NCBI GenBank assembly: GCA_003952965.2
Contig: CM025850.1
Location: forward strand, 21,403,388 to 21,467,387
Length of the DNA stretch: 64,000 bases
Source of the DNA: Morella rubra
Lineage: Eukaryota; Streptophyta; Magnoliopsida; Fagales; Myricaceae
Direction of reading: 5' to 3'
Shown here: positions 48,250 to 58,947 of the stretch, in pieces
Numbering within the stretch: the stretch's first letter is position 1
Layout of the letters: every line of letters starts with the position of its first letter
Made by a program: the position numbers and the translations under genes
The notes under the pieces: model-generated
Databases searched by the model: none
Told to the model about the DNA's origin: nothing
What the model saw: only the letters and a program-made list of their open reading frames with translations

Positions 48250-49257
48250 TTCCGACACTCATCAAATAGATGGATATTATGGAGGAGCAGTTGGAGCATG
48301 TTCGTGACGCCATTGGACAAGATCTCGACGAGCCAGTTTGTCATCGTGATTCAGACTAGTCTCTAGTTTATGTATTTTCGTTATTATTTACTTATGCTTT
48401 GTTAGTCTCCTGCTTGTACTAGACTTTATAATTATGTTTCTCGTTTGGTATTTCTACAAACAGTTATTTTATATTATGTACTTGATTTTGATTATGTATT
48501 TTATTTATTATTATGTCGGTTAGATATTTGTAGACCATTATTAATTTTATCTTATATTTAATATAGTGTTTTAATATTAAATGCATAATTAAATAAATTA
48601 AATTTGAGTATTACCTATTATAATTTAGAGCAGTTCGGACGCATTAATAATATCTGGATGTCCGCTGATATGTTACTCGTCCGCACGGGTTACCATTGCA
48701 TAACGTCCGAACTCAACTCCACTGTCCTCACGTCCTTATTTAAGCAATGTCCGCACGTTCTGGAGCCGTTCGCACAGTATATTCGTGGCAATTTCTTTTT
48801 TCTTAGGACAAAACATAAGTGTCTGCACATTGTTTATTAGCGTGCAGACAATGAACCTGCTTACAAAATTACATTTTAACACAGAAATTCACTTCGTGCA
48901 AACCTGTATTAGAGACGTTCGCACTGGTTTCCATGACGAAATTGATTTTTTCATGTAATAAATTGATGCTCGCATAGGACATGCGAATAATAAAAAAAAA
49001 AAAAAAGAAAGAGAAAGGGAATCCATGACGTATTTATATTTGTCACAAAAATTGAAGGCCGTCCGAACCTTCTATGTTGGCGTCCGGACACTATTTCCTG
49101 AGAAACCTCACAAATTGTCACCCAAAAAAAAGGGTGACACATTTCTCCTATCAAACCAGGTGTCAAAATGTTTTTGCACCAATAACTTTTGCTGACAAAA
49201 TTTTGTACTTTAGGTGACAAAAACTTTTGACACCCAAAGCTGATTTTGTTGTAGTGC

Positions 49258-50744
49258 GTGTGTCGGTGAAGGGTTTACTCTAGCTGCTGGATTAATGTTA
49301 ATGGATGGCATGATCTTTTTTTTTCTCAGCAATTATAATGGCATGATCGGCTTGTGATCTTCTAGCTATCTGCTGGATTATTGGACTAGGTATATTTTAA
49401 AGTTTACTTAAGAGTACCGAAAGAACATATCAAGATATGTTCAAAAATTTTAATGTTTGAATGATATGAATATACAAAACTTAATACATATAAGTCGACG
49501 TATCTTTCTCCTTCCAAATTGAACCTCGCAAGGTTCTTCTAATTTCTTCATACTTTTAAAATAAAGCGTAAGTCCTCTTTAATTTGACAATATACTTAAG
49601 CCTCTCACATTAACCGGGTGCCATTCAACCCAATCAGAGCTGCAAATCTTCGATCAAGTGTCAATTACAAGCTTATACACTGAATTGAACCAGGTGACAT
49701 AGATGGATAAGGAAATTCTGGAATTAGATTATATATAAAAATGATTAAGTTGATATACAATCTCAAATTATGGACATCTAATCACAATCAAATTAAAGTT
49801 TAAACCCTCAGTTGGGACCTCGATCTCATGTATGCGCAAACAATTTGAGGAGGCAGACTTTGTGAAAGCCTTAATTAAATAATATTCCTTCGACGAACAT
49901 GACCAATAAACTAGAAATCAAGTTGAATAGAAAATATATCGGGAATGTTCAACTCCACGATTACCCCACAATTGAACCTGGTTCCTATTCGAGTTGGACC
50001 AATTGTTACTGAGGATTAATCTGCCCAAGCTTCACGACCAACCTAGGTTGAGTACGTAGTCTCCTCTAGCTGTTGAGGCCAAGTGTCAAATCATCATCAA
50101 GAATTGAGGAGACATGGTTTGCAGGTTTGGTCGGCCAGCTGGATGTAGATGAAAGGGCTGGAGAAAATGGGACCCCAGGGGATAGGGGGGTTAGCAGACG
50201 GGAGTATGGAAGGAATTAAGCCCGTGAATGGGGTATTATGGCCGGTGGAAGAGGGAGGCTCGTGGGGGATGGCTACGGGGGAAATGGGGGAACACGGTGA
50301 AACATATAGGGGAGAATAAGGAACATATACGGGAGAATAACGGTTCTTACTCTCAAGGGGAAGAGTTGAACTAGGATTCGCAAGCAAGAGTCTCATGTTG
50401 GTAGCAGTGGGAGAGGCAGGTTTATGCATGAGAATTATAGGAGTCAATGTCGATACAGTTTTCTTTCTACAAAGAAAAGACAATAGTAAAGCATCCGAAA
50501 AAATTGAGATTTTACCTCTTGAAGCATTGGGCTCAAAGAAGGTTCGAAAAACAGCGATGAAGAATGAGCAGGCTGTTCTCAATCAAGACAGTAATCAGAA
50601 GAGAGTTTGTCGCCCTTGTTAGGGGCGCTGAAGTTTAATGGAAACGTAATCTGCCAGTTAAGGACTAAAGGCAGGCATATAAAAGAGGATCTTCTATACT
50701 TAGATAAATAAAACTTTTACTTACTTGCTTTTGGGCTTCTCCAG
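49258..50744. other. Unassigned DNA outside the inverted repeat
   Basis: 49258-50090 is AT-rich and without a supported gene. 50097-50640 is open on both strands (161 codons minus, 75 codons plus at 50395-50622), and the plus frame includes ALGSKKVRKTAMKNEQAVLN. It might be the end of a LINE first protein because a following phrase reads LMET, but I cannot support that. No domain is recognised. Confidence 0.3.
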
Positions 50745-52574
50745 CTAAACCTCTCCACATATCAAAGCCTCCACGATATCTGGATCGTGACCATCAAAGG
50801 CTGGGTTGATTGTCATAGCTTCAGCACTGAAAGCACAATTGGAGGTAGAGATTGACATTGAAGTTGCCAAAATTTCATGAGCCATCTTTCCAAGAGTTGG
50901 AAAATTTTGGCTATTAGTATGCCACCAGCTCAAGATATCAAACTCTCCTTCTGTATGAAGGATACAATACTCTTCTAAAAATCGATCGAGTTTTGCCTTT
51001 GTGAAATAGCACCGGTAACACCACGTTTAGAATTGTACCACATGCTTAACATATGACAATCATCATAATATGATATCATGTTATCACTAGCATCACGGAT
51101 TCTTGAAGAAGATAATATTGCCTCCGTGGCAAGATCCTTCACATAATCATTGAAAAGTCCATTAAGAGCATTGCGAATAGGTGCCAAGTGTGTCTCAGCA
51201 TCACAACTATAGAATTTCTCAAATACAAATTTCACAAAGTCTAATTTTCTTAATGGGTCTAGAATCACTGCAATTACTAAAAATGTACGACACTCACAAA
51301 AATACTTGTCAAACTTCACTTTCATTATACTTGCCATAAGAATGTATGGATGTTCACTCTCTTGTCACTTGAGCAAATAGTAACGAATGTCACAGACCTT
51401 GGGAAAGTACAAATTTGTAGTAAGGCATTTGCATTCTGATAATCTGTAGATGACATCATATAGCCCATTCCTACCCAGATGGATTCATCGTGAACTCACA
51501 ATTCTCATTCTCTACATAAGAAAAGGCTTCCTGGAACTCCAGTGCACTCTCAAGCATGAGAAAGGAGGAAACCCAACTCGTAGGAAAATCTTCAGAGGTA
51601 ATCTTCTTGCCTTGCAAATTATGGAGCTGCCTTATAGCATATTCGAACTTCTCTTTGCCAAGTGTTGTCTCCTAAACGTATTTTATAGTCTTCCTTATCT
51701 TATGAAGTATGTCACTTATCTCATACAATCCATCCTGAACAAGGCCACTTATCATGTGTGTGGTGCAACAGATGTAGAAGAAGTGTTTGCAGCAAAACTG
51801 GTTATTACCTTGATCAGCAAGCTGGCTTTTTAGCATTTCAACTATGTTGTCATTTGACAAACATCTTATAGAGCATAATTTCTTGTCCATGTTCCACTCC
51901 AGTAGAAAACTTACTACCGTTTCAAACAGTTGGTCCCAAATCATTGCACTTCACAGCAAGAATTTTCTTCTTTAGTCTCTACCCATCTTCAATGAATTGT
52001 AGAGTGAAAAAACAATGCACATTCTTCTTACTATGACACGTCCAAAACTTAATTGTTAAGCTAAAGGGAGGAGGAAGCATACTCAAATATTCATAGAGTT
52101 TCATCTTTTCTTCTTTGTATACAAGAAGAATGTCAGCCTTGAAAGCGTCTTGTGTCTGAAGTTTGAATTTCGGTTGTAAATTCTTCACAAAAATTTCAAA
52201 GAACTCATGCTCAACTATTTTCAATGGATACCCATTCTTAATAATCATTCTTGCCACATCTAAGCGACTCCTTTCTTCATCAAATACAAGTTATTTCCTC
52301 ATTATGTGCTGCGCTAGACATTTTAGCAGGACATCTTAACAAGTGATTTCTTAGGTTGGTCCCACTTTTGCTTGACCCTATGAAATCCTTGTTACAGTGC
52401 ATACACACAAACCGATCTTTCCCAGCTACTTTAACCTTCTTGAAGTCCTTTCCAAACCTTAGACACTAACTTTGTTCATTTAGAAGGAGGTAAGGGTGCT
52501 GAAATTTCCTCGTATGTGTCATCGTGCATTTGAATCCTTGAAAATGAAGTGTAATAATCTGTCGAATCTTCCAT
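50745..52574 (-). pseudogene. hAT transposase pseudogene (RICESLEEPER/DAYSLEEPER-like)
   Basis: hAT transposases cut and paste elements with 8-bp target duplications; domesticated relatives exist in plants. Minus-strand order: start ATG at 52574 (MEDSTDYYTSF); BED zinc finger at about 52460-52325 with FVCMHCNKDF and LRNHLLRCP; MARMIIKNGYPLKIVEHEFF and LYEYLSMLPPPFSLTIKFWT at 52257-51979; the RNase-H core with EWNMDKKLCSI, MVEMLKSQL-like and MISGLVQDGLYEISDILHKI at 51944-51672; KFDKYFCECRTFLVIAVILD at 51337-50975; and the C-terminal dimerisation block (WWHTNSQNFPTLGKMAHEIL) at 50933-50745. The family is usually about 600-700 residues. Every domain is present in order, but frames shift between them and stops occur, so it is dead. 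Terminal inverted repeats were not identified. Its 5' end lies about 300 bp from the CACTA-2 terminus. Confidence 0.88.
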
Positions 52575-52861
52575 CTTGGTTACTTTCTTCCCTAAAATCG
52601 ATAAACCCGTCAGTAGAAGAGATATAGCGAGTGTTCAAACCACTTTAAGCTTTTTTTTTGAAGATAGGAATTTGACATATCAGTGATGATGAGTGGAGAA
52701 AATACAAAGCTAGTCAAGACGTAAAAGGGTTCCTACGAATACATTTTCATTTTCTAGGCGGGATTCCAAAGTACAATATTCTACAACCTTATGATACCTG
52801 CAATTGTGAATTGTACTACGTCCCATATATATTGGGTTCCTAATTTTTTTGGTTCCTCATA
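52575..52861. other. Short spacer between hAT remnant and CACTA-2
   Basis: No gene is seen. It presumably contains the 5' flank of the hAT element. The three bases before CACTA-2 are ATA. Confidence 0.4.
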
Positions 52862-53319
52862 CACTAAAAAACAAAAGGGCTCTAGCGGCGGTCGGCGACC
52901 GCTGCTATAGGCCAAAAAAATACTACTATAGGTTTTAACAGCTTTTTTTTAGCGGCGGTCGCGACCATCGCTATATGACCGTCCCAATAGGCTATAGCAG
53001 CGGTTTCGAGACCGCTGGAGAAGACCGTGGTATTTAGCAGCAGTCGCAACCGCCGTTATAAACCCAAACTGCAAATTCTGCTTTTTTTGCAAACGGTGCT
53101 ATAAGTATTTAGCGGCGTTTGCAAAACGCCGCTATAGACTAATCTACTGCGGTGTTTGCTAAAAACGCTGCTGTGAGTCAATTTTCTGATTTTAAACATC
53201 TACAGCAGTGGTCAGTGACCGCCACTAAAGGTCTGTGCTAGCGTTTTTTTTTTTTTCCCCTTGCTTGCCTGCTTTTGCTTTGGTTGGTATGTGCCAACAT
53301 TTTTGAAACGCCACTAAAC

Positions 53320-54980
53320 CATTTTTAAAAACCTGCATTTTTTCTTATTTTCCTATAATACAAATTTTAATTAATTGATATAAAAACATAAGATGTGTAA
53401 TAGAACAAAATATATTTAATCATTGACTAAATAACCACGTCTTACAAGTTTTGTGACGAATACAAAGAAGTTCTAAAAGTTTCTAAGTAGTCTAAAAAAT
53501 AACAAGTAATTACATTTAACAACAAATAACTATAAATTTAATCCTTAGCAACTTCAAGGCTCTAGCACCATCATCACTAGCACCAGCACCATAATCATTG
53601 GCTGCAATTGCAATATTGAAAATTTAGTGGTTAACAATCCATCAAATATCTAAACAACTCAAACTGTAATTCTAACTAAAAAAAATGCTAATTCAAGAAC
53701 CAGAGAAAGCAAAAACCTCCATCACAGATGGTATAGTCTTTATACACACAAGCACAAGTTAGCCCAGCATAAACGTACACTAGAAAGAGAAATTGCAAGC
53801 AATGTCTAAAGCATACAGCTGATTCATCATCTAACCATGATATTAAACATCACATAACAGACAATGTGACATACCATGTGGTCAGCCATTTTGTCACAAA
53901 ATATAAAGTCTGAATAATTAAGAAAAGAAAGGCCTTCTTATGGGAGAGACACCACCAACTCATTTATTATACATTGCCAGAGCATCTAAGTTACAGTATA
54001 ATCATCCGATGACAGACCCTTTTCCATTTTTTTTTTCCCATCTAGCTAAGTGCTAACACATTATGTCACTGAGGAATAAATCCACACCAAATTTTAATTT
54101 GTCCACCCGCTGCCTAACTAAGTGAAGGAGTTGCTGGATCTCAAAAAGAGCACATTGAATTCATAACCAAAATTATTTTTCAAAACCAGATTGCACTGCT
54201 TGAAGTAATCCCTATGGAATAGCTATATTCTTACGACCCTCTCAATCCAATTGAAGACATGATCTACGCAATCATACAATCAGATACCAAAACAAGGGTC
54301 CTGAATGAAACTACCTAAGCTTGATTTAGAAGACAAGTAAACCCCAGAACATCTACTAAGAATGCAGCTACCGGTCAAGGACCCTTCATCACTACTACAA
54401 CAAACAAGTAGCACTCTAAGCATAAAATGAGTTGACCAAGTTACAATCCAACAAATATGGATGTTTCTGATATGAACACAACCTTTTAATCCTCCAAGAA
54501 ATGGTGTCATTCATCACAAAAAAGGAGAAACATTGAAAGAATTTCACCTTAAAACTGAGACTTTACCAAATCTGTAATCTGAAAATTGAGGCCATTTTTA
54601 CAACCTTTTGACGGAGATTTCGTATAAAATGGTATTACCCTCTCACCTAACATGGTGATAGCAGTCTTGTCCAGCAAAAAAATTTTCACTCCAATACAAA
54701 TATTACAATTATGACAAAAGATTCTCTCACCTCATATTGGAACTTCACATTGCAGATCTGGCTACTAAACCAGCAAGTGTTCCTGATATTGAAAGCCATT
54801 CAGCCTACAAAGATGCCGCCAATGACAGCATCATAAGTCTTTCATTGGATCCATGACAAGCATAAAATCTTAATCATAACAAAAAATTCTAACCAAGTAA
54901 AAGAGGAAAACAAAAATGGAAATGGAAAAGGACATGATACAAGCTGTGTGAGTTCTAGATAAAGATTCAAAACCAAGGAG
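53320..54980. other. CACTA-2 interior without genes
   Basis: AT-rich sequence with no supported coding region. The small minus-strand frame at 54280-54510 has no recognisable domain. Some of it may be captured intron or UTR from the same source as the receptor fragment. Confidence 0.3.
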
Positions 54981-55064
54981 TTTTAGGATTTAGAAACAAA
55001 AATCAGAACAGAACCAAATGATTTTCATATAGGGATATGTCGTTTTTAATGGTAAAAGCCATAG

Positions 55065-55313
55065 ATAAACCAGATCGGTATACGTGTCGTTATATGGGTT
55101 GAATTCATAAGGCAAATCATAATCCAAAAGTTCTAGCACCTTATAGAAAATCTGAATGTAGAAACCATCATATCTATTCTCATTCGGTTTCTCCCTATAC
55201 TCAACTTTCACAAACTTGTCAAATGTTGTTCTACCTAGAACTCCGATCTTCAGTGGCTTTGCGTCGGTAGGCATCTCCCAACCTTTTGGGGTCCGAACCC
55301 ATATGGCTGTCAA
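55065..55313 (-). pseudogene. Captured glutamate-receptor-like (GLR) exon fragment
   Basis: The minus-strand frame reads TPKGWEMPTDAKPLKIGVLG, then FDKFVKVEYREKPNENRYDG, then FYIQIFYKVLELLDYDLPYE and NPYNDTYTDLVY. These match, in order, the start of the S1 ligand-binding segment of plant GLR channels (PKGW.MPT..K.L.IGVP, F.EFVKV, GF.IDVF, LPYDLPYEF.PF..TY.DLVYQVY). GLRs are amino-acid-gated calcium-permeable channels. Only about 80 residues are present; there is no amino-terminal domain, S2 or membrane helices. After DLV the match stops, either at an intron donor (GTTTAT) or at a capture break. The frame runs on to 54990 with unrelated residues. Confidence 0.82.
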
Positions 55314-55618
55314 AAAAGGTGTTTCCTTTGGCGCTAAAAGAATTGGAAAAAAGAGGGGGTTTTGACCTAAAAGATGGCGGGAAGCGAAAAGGGAAATTTG
55401 GCGCTAAATAGTAGCAGAAGAACTTACAGAGTGCTATGGATATACATTGAAATCGACGTATATGATAGAAGCCCATCCTTTTTTTGCCTGCAAAGCGATT
55501 CAATTCAAAATAAATTTTGAAAATCAATCAGTAATTTCAATGCAAAAGCTCGAGCAAATTTCCAAGCACATTCAGAACATAAACAATCATTTTGTTAGAC
55601 AAGGATATATATATATCG

Positions 55619-55621
<3 letters not shown>

Positions 55622-55660
<39 letters not shown>
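55622..55660. repeat. (GA)n microsatellite
   Basis: A near-perfect run of about 19 GA dinucleotides, preceded by a short TA run. It lies within CACTA-2, about 300 bp beyond the receptor fragment. It could be the 5' untranslated region of a captured gene, because long GA tracts are common there in plants, but that is inference. Frames running through it are artefacts. Confidence 0.9.
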
Positions 55661-55663
<3 letters not shown>

Positions 55664-56780
55664 GAGGCTAGCGACCGATGGCTGTAGCTACGGCAGATCG
55701 AGTGAGAGAAAGAGGCAAAACTTCAAATGCCGAATGGGGAGAAAGTGCGCAGCAGGTAGACAGGGAGAGAGAAGGCAGTGTTCGGCGAGTTGAGAGAATT
55801 CGGAGACAATTGAGAGGTTGGGCGTGACTGGTAAGGAGACGATCGAGAAAAATGGAGGGGAGAGAGTGCGGCAAGGAAAAAATAGTGGTTTTTGACCAAG
55901 TAGCGGGGAGGGAAAATTGGGACTTGGCGCTAAGTGAAAATTTCCCTCTCAGTTGTATAAATATCATGAAAACTGGGATTTGAAGCTAAATGAAAATTTC
56001 CCTCACCCTTGTCTTTTATTTTTTCTTCGTCTAATACTTGTGAATCAATATTATATCATAATATAAAATTCATTTTGTTATTACACTCTAAACTGAAACT
56101 TTTTAGCCATCATTTACAAAATTTATTATTTTAATTATTCTATTATATTGACTATGTACTGTGTATAAAGATATGCACAGTATTATTTTACACTCTTTTT
56201 TATAACTAGTATAATAATCTTAATTAAAATAAGTTGGTAGTAATAATATATAATACTTATAATTTAAAAGCATAATGCCTTTTATATGACATTGCATGAT
56301 TTTTATATGTGTTTATCATATACATGATATGTGCTAATTAACCTAAGTACTTTATATGTATGTACCTACCTAATGACTAAATCATAGCCTCTAAGATATA
56401 TTAAGTTATGTACTTTAATTGCATAAGCTAATCTCACAATATATTTTTGTTTGAAATTAAATAATATGTCCTAATTAAATAGTATTATGTTACTCATTAT
56501 TCAAAATATATATGTTCATTATAAGTATGATAATAGATGTTTTCTAAACTACTTAGATTTAGTCAATAAATATGCAATTACCATAACTATAGATATAATT
56601 TAAAATATATCATATAACAACTTCAATTTCATAACACTCCATCTAATTCCATATTTTATTAAGTAGGTCCTTTAAAATAAAAATTTTCAAATACATGACA
56701 AAATAAAATTATACATTAAAAAAATATAATAATATATAAAATAATTATTAAATTAATAATTATAATAATAAATAAAAATA
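55661..56780. other. CACTA-2 interior: GC-richer stretch then AT-rich filler
   Basis: 55661-55980 is GC-richer, with phrases such as GGGACTTGGCGCTAAGTGAA that echo 55380-55410 (AATTTGGCGCTAAATAG). It may be captured 5' flank of a host gene. A 99-codon minus-strand frame (55668-55967) has no recognised domain. 55981-56780 is very AT-rich and empty. Confidence 0.35.
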
Positions 56781-57100
56781 TTATTTTCATTTATACCTAT
56801 AGCAGCGTTTTTAAAAAAACGCTGCTAAAGGTGTATGCTACAGCGGCGGTCACTGTGACCACCGCTGTAGATACCTAATTTCTAGCAGCGTTTGTGCACA
56901 AACGCTGCTATGACCATCGCTATAGATAAAACTTTTAGCAGCGTTTTTTTAAAACACGCGACTAAGCTGGGTCTGTAGCGGCTGTCAGTGACCACCACTA
57001 TAGATAAATTTTTAGCAGTGTTCTTCACAAAAACAATGCTAAAATGGGTCTTTAGCGGCATTTTTTATGACTGCCGCTAAAGACCTGTTTTTTTGTAGTG

Positions 57101-58776
57101 GTATGACTTCCTTAATTAGGTGTTGCAGGTCAATTAATTAATTGGTTTCCAGGATTATAGTAAGATATTCATTATTTAACCTATTTATACGTTGTATCTT
57201 GTGTTAATGGTGTAAGTATGTCTATGCTTGTAAAGATCGGGGAGATTAAAAACAAAAAAAAAAAAACAAAAAAAGAGTACTGAATATGTACCCGTCTTCA
57301 AACCCTTTTGAGGCAGGTAAATACGGCCTTTCTGAGAGTTACCAAACCATGAAAACATATAGTCTTAGCATCTTAGGTAAGAATGTTCCATAATTCTAAA
57401 AATTTTCGCTATGAAAATCTACAACGTACAGTTGAATTTGACCATACTGTTGATTAAAGTTTCAAAAAAGTATGGTAAAAGAAACTATAGTCATTCCAAT
57501 GCTTTGGTTTCAATGGATATGATATGGGGTAAATCATTTGTTTAACATTGCTAATGATTATAGCAATAGACATAACTCATATGCAAGACATACCTGTACA
57601 CGGCACCAATCCAGTTCATGTACCAGCTCCAACAAAATTAATCTGGACATTCAGACCAATTCAATTGAAAAAACAGCTCACCAAATTCTGGAAACCAAAC
57701 GAAATGGTAAAAATGAACTGAATAAAGCTTCAACAAATTGTGGAAACAAAACGTTAATATAAATAAATCTAAAGGAAGAAGAGAGAGAGAGAGTTGAAGG
57801 AAGTCCTCGTACTTCCATTGTTCGACCAGAAGAAAGGGAAAAAAAAAACGAAAAAACAAAAAGGAAGTCGTCGCACTTGCCTCTCGTGAAATGAGAGAAG
57901 TAAAGCTCTCATTCTCCAAAATAAGCGACAGCCGACAGCCGAAAAGCATCAGCGAACGAAAGACACTTGACCCACGAAACGCCGAAGTTATCAGAACAGA
58001 CCAACGGTCGATTTTGCGAAATATTTCTGCTGGTAGAACCGTCAGAATTCAAGCAAGGAATTATTGGTGACTGAAAAACATTTTTCAAGAGAGTATGTGT
58101 TGTACAATGAGTTAATTCAAGCAAGGAATTATTTATATAGGTGGACTTGCTATGTAGCTTTCGTCCCCCTCACGTTAGCTTTCTCAGACCGACCGTTTTG
58201 ACCACTGAAGCAATTGCCGTGTCCTCAGCACTTCTTCTCCAACCCGGACAGTACGGACAACTAAAATCTGAAACGATCAAAGTGTATAGCTACTTGTAGA
58301 CAGGAACTTTGATTTTATTGAGGGTAAATTACCATTCTAAACTAACATCACTTTGACAATTTACCTCTCTTGACTATTAATTTTCTCAACCGCGTAGATT
58401 TCGCGTCTATGATCAGTACCAGGTCGCAGGGGACAACGTCACAAAAATTTCAAACGTCAAAAAGAGTTGCCTGGATATTACAGCGTCCAAACAGAAGTCT
58501 GCTTTTCTTTATTTTTTTCCACTTGGCTTGCAAATGTCGGAGCGGATGTAGAAGGATCCGACAACCCTTTTTCCTTCCAAGTATCCGATCATTAACCAAT
58601 CCAAACACTTATTGATTTCAATGGCGACATAACAGATATCCGATTGCCAATCCGAAGGTCTTTCAAGTAAGTAAGTTAGTTTTGGACGTGTTTGTAAAAC
58701 TTAACTACGTAAATATTAAGTCAAAGAAGAATTCCTCTGTTGGAGGTGAAAGTTTGCCTGCAGAAAATTAACTTAC
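57101..58776. other. Intergenic DNA, no supported gene
   Basis: It contains an A-rich stretch near 57255 and a GA tract near 57780. Several minus-strand frames of 71-103 codons (57638-57949, 57909-58124) lack recognisable domains. The repeated phrase AATTCAAGCAAGGAATTATT at about 58047 and 58115 marks a short local duplication. Confidence 0.35.
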
Positions 58777-58947
58777 CAATTCTCTTTTAAATCCCGAGAA
58801 TTTTTCAATAATCTTCAGGTTCTTGTTGAAATCACAATCCTGAGATTCCACAATAGCAGCCCAAGCTTCTGCCTCCTTCCTCTCCACGCTCACAACTCTT
58901 AGGGTTTTCTCTGAGTCCTGATGGCCAACTCTCAAACTAACAATTAG
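58777..58947 (-). pseudogene. Exon-like frame of unknown gene
   Basis: On the minus strand an open stretch of about 57 codons ends at a consensus donor (GTAAGTT) at 58776. Segments include VGHQDSEKTLRVVSVERKEA, EAWAAIVESQDCDFNKNLKI and IEKFSGFKREL. The composition is that of a soluble, charged, genuine protein. A plausible acceptor is the CAG just before GACTCAGAG near 58920. I find no partner exons and recognise no family, so it may be a fragment of a host gene. Confidence 0.35.

Larger units (their letters stand above)
30124..48960. repeat. Right arm of giant inverted repeat
   Basis: This is the reverse complement of the left arm, with the same order of nested elements. Compared with that arm, it lacks the 630-bp tandem duplication and has about 160 bp more at 46657-46944. 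It continues about 300 bp further than the left arm, to an intact CACTA-1 terminus at 49257. In one stretch of about 260 bp (32440-32700) the only differences seen were four transitions. Elsewhere, short indels in homopolymers dominate. Confidence 0.97.
44773..49257 (+). mobile_element. CACTA-1 copy with intact outer terminus
   Basis: The element ends at 49257 with TTTTGTTGTAGTG, the complement of CACTACAACAAAA, the canonical CACTA (En/Spm) terminus. Next to it are phrases shared with the copy at 62156 (complements of AGCTTTGGGTGTCAAAAG and TGAGGTTCCTCAGGAAATAG). Motifs of the type GTCCGAACG, GTTCGGACG and GTCCGCACG crowd 48640-49090 and recur at 44800-45190 and 46970-47270. Decayed protein frames lie between. 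The opposite terminus was not found, so the element is truncated or interrupted by the copia remnant. No DDE-type TNPD transposase is visible. Confidence 0.72.
52862..57100. mobile_element. CACTA-2: complete non-autonomous element carrying a gene fragment
   Basis: The left end is CACTAAAAAACAAAAGGGCT and the right end is the complement of CACTACAAAAAAACAGGTCT, giving terminal repeats with small differences. Both ends carry arrays of the subterminal motif TAGCGGCGGT or its complement ACCGCTGCTATAG (52885-53230 and 56795-57090), a well-known plant CACTA signature. It is 4239 bp with no transposase. The flanking trinucleotides are ATA and GTA, a one-base mismatch to the expected 3-bp target duplication. 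The interior holds a glutamate-receptor-like fragment (- strand), a GA microsatellite and AT-rich filler. Confidence 0.88.

Noticed and set aside
50097-50582. 161-codon minus-strand frame, Pro/Ser-rich
   Set aside because: No domain, the low-complexity region is open on both strands, and it is not supported by splice sites or similarity. A weak LINE resemblance on the plus strand could not be confirmed.
55447-55671. Plus-strand frame ending in an Arg-Glu run
   Set aside because: The C-terminal run is simply the translated GA microsatellite, and the rest has no recognisable features.
58895-58915. AAACCCTAA-type telobox (minus strand)
   Set aside because: A single telobox-like nonamer next to an exon-like frame is common in plant promoters and by chance. 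There is no telomeric array and no clear transcription start.
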